A DNA stretch of 5,641 bases, taken from NCBI GenBank assembly GCA_018399455.1, contig JAGYOT010000146.1:1-5641 (forward strand). The letters run 5' to 3'. The DNA is from Desulfobacterales bacterium. GTDB taxonomy: Bacteria; Desulfobacterota; Desulfobacteria; Desulfobacterales; Desulfosalsimonadaceae. Of the stretch, positions 1 through 4,508 are shown piece after piece. The notes beneath the pieces were generated by a model. That model was not told where the DNA came from and did no database searches. It saw nothing but the letters and a program-made list of their open reading frames with translations. Each line of letters starts with the position of its first letter. Positions within the stretch are counted from its first letter, which is position 1. A program made the position numbers and the translations under genes.

Positions 1-12
1 AATATCGCCCAT
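1..12 (-). CDS. rnfA: RnfA, electron transport complex subunit A (first 4 codons only)
   Basis: Only ATG GGC GAT ATT (Met-Gly-Asp-Ile) lies inside the window; the rest is beyond the left edge. The start is supported by an AGGAG ribosome binding site (CTCCT on the plus strand at 20-24) seven bases upstream. Its position 36 nt after the rnfE stop matches the usual rnfC-D-G-E-A-B order, and RnfA proteins commonly begin Met-x-(Asp/Glu) before the first membrane helix. RnfA is a six-helix membrane protein that pairs with RnfE to hold a membrane-embedded Fe-S site. Identity rests on position and start signals, because four residues cannot prove a family. Confidence 0.65.
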
Positions 13-48
13 GATTCGACTCCTGTATTAACTTCCGATAAGGCTGTG

Positions 49-642
49 CTATCGTTTTCCAGCCAGATTCATCAGGCAGAGCATCAACCCGAGGCCGACA
101 AACGCACCCGGAGCTTCAACCATGAAGGTAAAGGGTTCAAAAGAAGGGCCGAAAACCGGCATTCCATAAAACGTGCCTTCCCCCAGCACCTCACGAACGG
201 CGCCCAAAGCACCCAGCGAGAGGGTAAACCCGATTCCGATGCCCAGACCGTCCGCAATTGAAAATACGGGGTTGTTCTTGGAGGCAAACGCTTCGGCCCG
301 GCCGAGAACAATACAGTTGACAACAATCAGGGGGATGAAGATACCCAGCTGCAGATACAAGGGGTAAGTAAAGGCCTGCATCAGAAGCTCCACCACGGTA
401 ACAAAGGTGGCAATAATAATAATAAAACAGGCGATCCGGATTTTTGACGGAATTATGTTGCGCAGAAGCGACACCAAAAGATTGGAGCAGACCAGGACAA
501 ATGTGGTTGCAATCCCCATTCCGATGCCGTTTGCCACGGATTTTGTCACCGCCAGCACCGGACAGAGGCCGAGTACGAGCCGGAACGGCGGAATTTCCTC
601 CCATAAACCTTTCGTAAATTCCTGAGCCAGTGATTTTGCCAT
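49..642 (-). CDS. rnfE: RnfE, membrane subunit of the Rnf redox-driven ion pump
   Basis: A 197-residue, highly hydrophobic protein with about six membrane segments, of normal length for the RnfE/NqrD family. Family hallmarks are clear: a start close to EFTKGLW, the LGLCP motif with Cys27, ATTFVLV near residue 46, IIPSKIRI near 63, IATFVTVVE near 77, and VVNCIVLGRAEAFASKN with Cys110. In the family these two cysteines, with the matching pair in RnfA, bind the Fe-S cluster buried in the membrane that passes electrons between RnfB and RnfG. Both are present, so this part of the electron path looks intact. The ATG start is preceded by AAGGAAG about eight bases upstream and lies 15 nt after the rnfG stop, in the same operon. 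NqrD is the closest alternative, but the RnfC- and RnfG-type neighbours favour RnfE. Confidence 0.95.
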   Translation of the reverse strand: MAKSLAQEFTKGLWEEIPPFRLVLGLCPVLAVTKSVANGIGMGIATTFVLVCSNLLVSLLRNIIPSKIRIACFIIIIATFVTVVELLMQAFTYPLYLQLGIFIPLIVVNCIVLGRAEAFASKNNPVFSIADGLGIGIGFTLSLGALGAVREVLGEGTFYGMPVFGPSFEPFTFMVEAPGAFVGLGLMLCLMNLAGKR

Positions 643-657
643 AATGGTTGCTTCCTT

Positions 658-1251
658 CTATCCGGAAAAATTGGATAACTGTTTTTTAATCTGCGGCTTC
701 ACCTCAGCATAAAGATCCCCGGCTTCTCTGACAGCCGTACATACCGCCCGGGAGGTTATGGTGGCACCGGACATGGCCGTGATATTCCCGCCATCCTTTC
801 TCACCTTTGTCTGCGTACCGATCGCCACGTCCCGGAATTGATTTTTGAAATCCGTATGGGTTTCAACCCGGGCACCGAGGCCCGGTGTTTCATTGTGGGT
901 GGTTACGCTGACGGCATGAATTTTGCCGGTTTCTACGTTGACACCCACCATAACGCCGACATCGCCGCCATATCCGCTGCCCTTGCTTTCAAACGCCACT
1001 ACCTTGGGCTCACCGTCAAAGACCCCGACAAAAAAGAATTTTTCCTCGTCACCGACCTCAACGGCAAACCGGTCATTGATCGGGTCATTGGAGGCGCCTT
1101 CCATGATCTTCTCAATGGCCGGGCCTTTGACAAACTTGAGCACCTGGCCGTCAATCCGATCCTGCGTATTATTGCGTATGGCAGCTAGCAGGCCGCCGGA
1201 GACACTGCTGAGTACGGTCAGCACGATGACCATTTTTACCATTTCACGCAT
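658..1251 (-). CDS. rnfG: RnfG, FMN-binding subunit of the Rnf complex
   Basis: A 197-residue protein of usual RnfG length. One N-terminal membrane segment (about residues 5-25) anchors an FMN_bind domain that faces the periplasm in this family. Visible motifs are GSGYGG (91-96), HNETPGLG (119-126) and the flavinylation motif SGATITS (161-167). Thr164 is the residue expected to carry FMN through a phosphoester bond, so the flavin site looks intact, unlike the one in RnfD next door. In Rnf complexes RnfG passes electrons between the RnfA/RnfE Fe-S site and the RnfD flavin; here it is also the natural contact for the periplasmic multiheme cytochrome. The ATG start overlaps the end of rnfD by 8 nt (ATGCGTGA) and has an AAAGGTG ribosome binding site inside rnfD, which suggests translational coupling. 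A separate ApbE flavin transferase would be needed; none is in this window. Confidence 0.95.
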   Translation of the reverse strand: MREMVKMVIVLTVLSSVSGGLLAAIRNNTQDRIDGQVLKFVKGPAIEKIMEGASNDPINDRFAVEVGDEEKFFFVGVFDGEPKVVAFESKGSGYGGDVGVMVGVNVETGKIHAVSVTTHNETPGLGARVETHTDFKNQFRDVAIGTQTKVRKDGGNITAMSGATITSRAVCTAVREAGDLYAEVKPQIKKQLSNFSG

Positions 1252-2212
1252 AATTGATCACCTTTCGCAAGGTCTTGGGTCTGATTTTATCAATCAGCGG
1301 GTTAGTCAAATTAATAAGGAGAATCGCGAAGACCACGCCGTCCACATAGGCTCCGATATTGCGGATCAAAACGGTCAGAAATCCGCCCAGAGCACCATAA
1401 ATCAACATCGGGATGAAATTCACAGGTGAGGAGGAATCCTCTGTGGCGAGATAAAAAGCTCCGAACAGACTGTATCCGGTCAGCAGGTGAAAGCCGGCTC
1501 CTGCATAGGCCTCAGGGTTGGCGTGATGGAACAAAAAGGCGGTGACCAAGATTCCGGCGATAAAAGAACAGGAAATTTCCCACCGGATATAGCCCCTTAG
1601 CATCAGATAAACGCCACCAATGACCAACCCCAGCCCGCAGAAGGTGCCGATGCCGCCTACCTGCCTTCCGAGCAGCAAGTCGATGGCGGAAAAGCCCTCA
1701 ACCGCTCCGGAACCGAAAGACTTGACCAGGACCAGGGGATAAACAGGATTAAAGTCAAACTGATAATCGACAAGGGCGGCATTGAAGTCAAAATAGCCGC
1801 CCCAGGAAAGCATGAGCACCGCCATCGCCAATACCGCGGGATGAAAGGGGTTGCCGCCAAGGCCCCCGTAAATCTGCTTGCCGATTACAATTGTAAAAAA
1901 GGTTCCAACCACAACCACCCACCAGGGGGTCGTGGCAGGCAGCATCATAGCAAAGAGCATGCCCATCAGTGCCGCATTTCCGTCACCGATCGAGTAGGGA
2001 CGGCGGGTCAGGTAATTCATGACAAGCTCCCAGATCATGGCAGTGGAAACCGACAATGTAACCACCGACAAAGCGGCTCCGCCGTATACCAATAAGCCCG
2101 GGATAACTGCAAGCAGGGTCGCTGCCAGTATATTATAGTTTTTGATGGAGATCCGGCTGCCGTTATGCCGGAACGGGGCATGCGAAACCGTCAGTTTAAA
2201 GGGCTCAGGCAT
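1244..2212 (-). CDS. rnfD: RnfD-like membrane subunit lacking the usual flavin-attachment threonine
   Basis: A 322-residue polytopic membrane protein of the NqrB/RnfD family. Recognisable blocks are RRPYSIGDGNAALMGMLFA (70-88), LPATTPWW (91-98), KQIYGGLGGNPFHPAV (112-127), AFYLATEDSSSPV (252-264) and AILLINLTNPLID (296-308). Length and topology look normal. The flavinylation site does not: where the family has an SGAT-type motif after the D/E-x-(V/F/T) lead-in, this protein reads VEGFSAIDLLLG (171-182), which puts Asp178 in the place of the flavin-bearing Thr. No other SxAT-like motif is visible nearby. The reading frame is continuous and the flanks align, so this is substitution and not decay by frameshift. 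The start has a strong GGAGG ribosome binding site six bases upstream, inside rnfC, and overlaps rnfC by 8 nt (ATGCCTGA). Family assignment is firm; loss of the covalent FMN is inferred. Confidence 0.93.
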   Translation of the reverse strand: MPEPFKLTVSHAPFRHNGSRISIKNYNILAATLLAVIPGLLVYGGAALSVVTLSVSTAMIWELVMNYLTRRPYSIGDGNAALMGMLFAMMLPATTPWWVVVVGTFFTIVIGKQIYGGLGGNPFHPAVLAMAVLMLSWGGYFDFNAALVDYQFDFNPVYPLVLVKSFGSGAVEGFSAIDLLLGRQVGGIGTFCGLGLVIGGVYLMLRGYIRWEISCSFIAGILVTAFLFHHANPEAYAGAGFHLLTGYSLFGAFYLATEDSSSPVNFIPMLIYGALGGFLTVLIRNIGAYVDGVVFAILLINLTNPLIDKIRPKTLRKVINYA

Positions 2213-3488
2213 TGCTTTCCTCCGCTTTCATGCGCTCCAACGTATGTTTGGCCAGTTTAATGTGCTGAAAAATAGGAATTCGGGATTCACAGACATAGGT
2301 ACACAGGCCGCATTCGATGCAGGCGTCAAGTTCAGCCTCTGAAGCAGCGGCCTCATACTTCTCCGCTTCAAGCAACCGAACCAGAATGTTGACAGGAACA
2401 TTGACCGGACAGACCCGCACGCATTCGCCACAGTTGATACAGGCAATGTCTGCGGACTCGGGAATCTGGGACCGGTCCTGAATCATAATCATGTCGGTAT
2501 CCGGCTGAACCGGTTCATCAATCGAGTAGACCGCCGTTCCGGTCATCGGTCCGCCGAAAATAATGCGGTCCGCATCCTGAACGGTTTCATTGAACGCCTC
2601 GAGTATATCTTTTAACGGGGTGCCAATCGGTGCGCAGGCCAACCGTTTATTGCCGTCTTTTGAAATAAAGGTAAGCAGTTTGTTCAAGGGGAGCTGTCCG
2701 GTATTGAACGCCGCTCCCATAGCGGAAACCGCCTCTGCGCTGAAAAAGGCGACGTCCGCCGGCGCACTCAGATCTCCGCTTTTCATCTCATCGGCAAGAA
2801 TATGGCGAACAATCAGCTGGGGATGGGAAGCCGGATACTCGGAATCCACGGTCTTCACCCCTGCTCCCGAGGCTCCGGCCACCTGTACCAGGTGTTCGGG
2901 GACAGCAAGCACAACATTATGAATGCCGGTGATTTTGCGGAGCACATCAATGCCTGTCTTAATCGATTCAATCCCTGTCTTGATAAAATATTGGTTGGTG
3001 ACAGCCATCAGATCACGCTCCACACCCAAAACCACAATGGCTTTGATCAATTTGCCGGGATCGAAAAAGGGGGAAAAATCCGGCTTTCCGGGCAGGCCCT
3101 GCAGAAACCGGGCTGCACTCTCAAGCGTCGGCGCCGGGCTCTCCTGTTTGAAAGTCTCGTCCGGCGTCTGAGCGGACTCCGGATCAACAGCAATGGTCAC
3201 GGCTGTCATCCGTTTTTGCATCATGCCAAGGTAAGGCACGATATCTGTTATGTTTCCGGATTTGCTGGACAGTTCATATTCGCCGGCATCATCGGCCGTC
3301 TGTATCCGCTGGCCGCTTTTGACATGATCGCCTACTGAAAGGACAATCTCTGCAGCGTGTTCGGCCGGCTGATCCAACAACAGCCGGATTTTTTCTGATA
3401 CCTGAACATAAGCGGGTTCGGCCTGTGTATCCGCAATGGCCTCGTATGTCAATCTGGGTTTAATAAAGCCGAAAAATGATCGTTTCAT
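2205..3488 (-). CDS. rnfC: Divergent RnfC: two 4Fe-4S motifs kept, FMN/NADH signatures missing
   Basis: A 427-residue soluble protein at the RnfC position. Residues about 26-102 look like the RnfC barrel-sandwich domain (VGDHVKSGQRI, 52-62; SSKSGNITDI, 74-83). Residues 285-320 contain the SLBB-like segment APIGTPLKDIL and the RnfC hallmark GGPMTGTAV (312-320). Two 4Fe-4S motifs follow: CINCGECVRVCP (350-361) and CIECGLCTYVC (390-400), the second followed by ESRIP where CP-S-x-IP is usual. Canonical RnfC carries a GxGGAGFPTHVK-type glycine-rich FMN/NADH motif and an NGAECEPY motif in its Nqo1-like domain. Here residues 127-147 hold an unrelated LQGLPGKPDFSPFFDPGKL stretch, and LGVERDLM (154-161) replaces NGAECEPY. 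A later YPxGxE motif reads YPASHP (218-223). The start follows AAAGG nine bases upstream. It is very likely an RnfC homologue, but not one expected to oxidise or reduce NAD in the usual way. Confidence 0.9.
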   Translation of the reverse strand: MKRSFFGFIKPRLTYEAIADTQAEPAYVQVSEKIRLLLDQPAEHAAEIVLSVGDHVKSGQRIQTADDAGEYELSSKSGNITDIVPYLGMMQKRMTAVTIAVDPESAQTPDETFKQESPAPTLESAARFLQGLPGKPDFSPFFDPGKLIKAIVVLGVERDLMAVTNQYFIKTGIESIKTGIDVLRKITGIHNVVLAVPEHLVQVAGASGAGVKTVDSEYPASHPQLIVRHILADEMKSGDLSAPADVAFFSAEAVSAMGAAFNTGQLPLNKLLTFISKDGNKRLACAPIGTPLKDILEAFNETVQDADRIIFGGPMTGTAVYSIDEPVQPDTDMIMIQDRSQIPESADIACINCGECVRVCPVNVPVNILVRLLEAEKYEAAASEAELDACIECGLCTYVCESRIPIFQHIKLAKHTLERMKAEESNA

Positions 3489-3542
3489 GGATCAAAACCT
3501 TTACCCGTCTATTCTGGTTATGTGAATTAGAGTGACTGGATG

Positions 3543-3570
3543 AATATAAACACAGGCGGCAAATGGTAAA
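3543..3570 (-). promoter_or_regulatory. Weak candidate promoter in the cytochrome-rnfC gap
   Basis: The 92-nt gap between the cytochrome gene and rnfC contains TTTACC (plus-strand 3565-3570), then 16 bases, then TATATT (3543-3548). These match sigma70 consensus hexamers at four and five of six positions. It could give rnfC some expression independent of the cytochrome. AT-rich gaps produce such matches by chance, so confidence is low. Confidence 0.25.
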
Positions 3571-3584
3571 TTAACCGGGGTTAA
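3571..3584. repeat. Short dyad TTAACCGGGGTTAA over the cytochrome stop codon
   Basis: A 14-base dyad with arms TTAACC and GGTTAA around two central G residues overlaps the TAA stop of the cytochrome gene. The centre is too small for a normal hairpin loop and no T-tract follows, so it is not a convincing terminator. It may be a protein-binding dyad, or chance. Confidence 0.2.
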
Positions 3585-4216
3585 TACCCATGGCACTGAC
3601 TGCATTCATTCTCAGCAGGGCCTGCGCCAAAATCCTTATGGCAGCCCATGCATTGGGTATGGAAAGCCTCTGACCGCTTTCGGCCGCCGTGGCATGCCGA
3701 GCATTGGGCACGATCCGGACCGGCCCCGAAATCCATATGACATCCGATACACTGCTGGTGAAAGGCTTCTTTGCGGCCGGGCATCATATCATCGCCCATG
3801 CCGCGTTGATGGCACATCGTGCAATGCTGAGGCCCCTGGGGATCGCCCTGCTTGTAATTATGATGGCAATCATTACAGTACAGGCCGTATTCCTGGGTAT
3901 GCGCGTCGTGATTGAACATCCCCTCCCCGCCCAATGCCGGCTGATGTTTGCCATCGACCGTGTGGCATTGCCCGCAGGAATCAGGCGTATCTTTGCCTGC
4001 ATCCGGCATGTCATGATGACAGTCCTCACAGTAAAGCCCGTAAGCTTCCGTGTGAGTCTGGTGATCAAACAAGACATTACCGCCCTTGGTGCGAAACATT
4101 TTACGGACCGGGGTATCCGGGGTCTTGGCCGGCAATACGGAATAGCCCAGAAGCCCTACAATCAAACAGACAGCCAGCAGCCCAACCGCCAGTTTCAATT
4201 CGTTTTTCGAATTCAT
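3581..4216 (-). CDS. Membrane-anchored octaheme c-type cytochrome, first gene of the rnf operon
   Basis: A 211-residue protein with one N-terminal hydrophobic segment (about 9-28, a signal anchor or uncleaved signal; Cys17 follows Val, so it is not a good lipobox) and eight CxxCH heme c motifs with the His at 67, 85, 118, 136, 160, 176, 193 and 209. Two early modules (50-70 and 101-121) share F-D/N-H-x-x-H-T-x-x-YGLYC-x-DCHH, the signature of the first half of cytochrome c3. Two late modules (150-177 and 183-210) share EAFH-x-QC-x-GCH-x-DFGAGP and resemble the c3 second half. Ten other histidines are available as distal ligands. The protein is expected outside the cytoplasmic membrane, where it could exchange electrons with RnfG. 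The start has an AAAGGA ribosome binding site ten bases upstream. Rnf clusters of some sulfate reducers and of Methanosarcina also carry multiheme cytochromes. I know no established gene symbol for this one. Confidence 0.93.
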   Translation of the reverse strand: MNSKNELKLAVGLLAVCLIVGLLGYSVLPAKTPDTPVRKMFRTKGGNVLFDHQTHTEAYGLYCEDCHHDMPDAGKDTPDSCGQCHTVDGKHQPALGGEGMFNHDAHTQEYGLYCNDCHHNYKQGDPQGPQHCTMCHQRGMGDDMMPGRKEAFHQQCIGCHMDFGAGPDRAQCSACHGGRKRSEAFHTQCMGCHKDFGAGPAENECSQCHGY

Positions 4217-4257
4217 GCGAATCGATTCCTTTCAACAACCGAGACCAGTAGCCCCAT
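4213..4257 (-). other. Possible 14-codon leader ORF overlapping the cytochrome start
   Basis: An ATG at 4255-4257 opens a 14-codon frame (peptide MGLLVSVVERNRFA). Its TGA stop overlaps the cytochrome start codon in an ATGA arrangement, the classic geometry for translational coupling. Its own ribosome binding site is poor (only GGAT close by), and an ORF this short can arise by chance. Listed as a possibility, not as a gene call. Confidence 0.15.
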
Positions 4258-4269
4258 ATCCAATCTATC

Positions 4270-4311
4270 GGGCAGTTTCTTCAGGATCTCTCAACTCCGA
4301 AATGACTGCCC
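4270..4311 (-). other. Possible hairpin in the rnf operon leader
   Basis: On the transcribed strand GGGCAGT and ACTGCCC form a perfect 7-bp stem about 55 nt before the cytochrome start codon. Between the arms, TTCGG can pair with CC-t-GAA (one bulged base), extending the structure. No T-tract follows, so it is not a simple terminator. It could shape leader stability or translation. I do not recognise a known riboswitch class here. Confidence 0.3.
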
Positions 4312-4421
4312 TGCTCCGGGAACACCCGCTTTCGGCCCTCCGCTTTATTTGGTCCTCCAACGGATCTCCCCGCATCTGCGCAGACAAACCTGCACAGCGA
4401 CCCAAAATTTAAAATTCAAGA

Positions 4422-4448
4422 TCTATAAAGTTAAATGATTTTTGTCAA
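4422..4448 (-). promoter_or_regulatory. Sigma70-type promoter candidate for the cytochrome-rnf operon
   Basis: On the minus strand a perfect -35 hexamer TTGACA (plus-strand 4443-4448) is followed after 15 bases by TATAGA (4422-4427) in an AT-rich tract that contrasts with the surrounding coding DNA. The 15-base spacing is shorter than the preferred 17; shifting the -10 by one base gives ATAGAT at 16. Transcription would begin near 4415, giving a leader of about 200 nt before the cytochrome ATG. It sits about 60 nt beyond the ftsZ stop, as expected for an independent operon. Confidence 0.55.
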
Positions 4449-4508
4449 GGACTTTATCATTTCCCCTGCTTCCGCGCAGAAACGTTGCCCGGGCGGTGAA
4501 TCAATGTA

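Larger units (their letters stand above)
4217..4508. other. Intergenic region between ftsZ and the rnf operon
   Basis: These 292 bases hold the candidate promoter, leader hairpin and small leader ORF listed separately. Otherwise I see no tRNA, repeat array or protein-coding gene. Just after the ftsZ stop there is only a weak stem (CTGC-GCGGAA-GCAG, around 4470-4483) without a T-tract, so no convincing intrinsic terminator for ftsZ is visible and some read-through into rnf is possible. Confidence 0.6.

Noticed and set aside
2973..3122. Missing RnfC motifs explained by a frameshift or pseudogene
   Set aside because: The frame is uninterrupted from start to stop, the flanking family motifs are in the same frame, and the alternative minus-strand frame I read across 3041-3120 does not encode the missing glycine-rich motif.
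2802..3338. A 178-codon plus-strand open frame opposite rnfC
   Set aside because: A shadow of rnfC with no family motif and no operon context on the plus strand.
3689..4438. A 249-codon open frame on the plus strand opposite the cytochrome gene
   Set aside because: It is antisense to a clear eight-heme cytochrome whose Cys/His-rich codon pattern keeps the opposite strand open. The translation shows no recognisable domain.
4466..4490. Intrinsic terminator after ftsZ
   Set aside because: The stem is only about four base pairs and is not followed by a run of T on the transcribed strand.
4491..4498. GCCCGGGC palindrome downstream of ftsZ
   Set aside because: An isolated 8-base palindrome in GC-rich sequence is expected by chance; no partner site or regulator context is visible.
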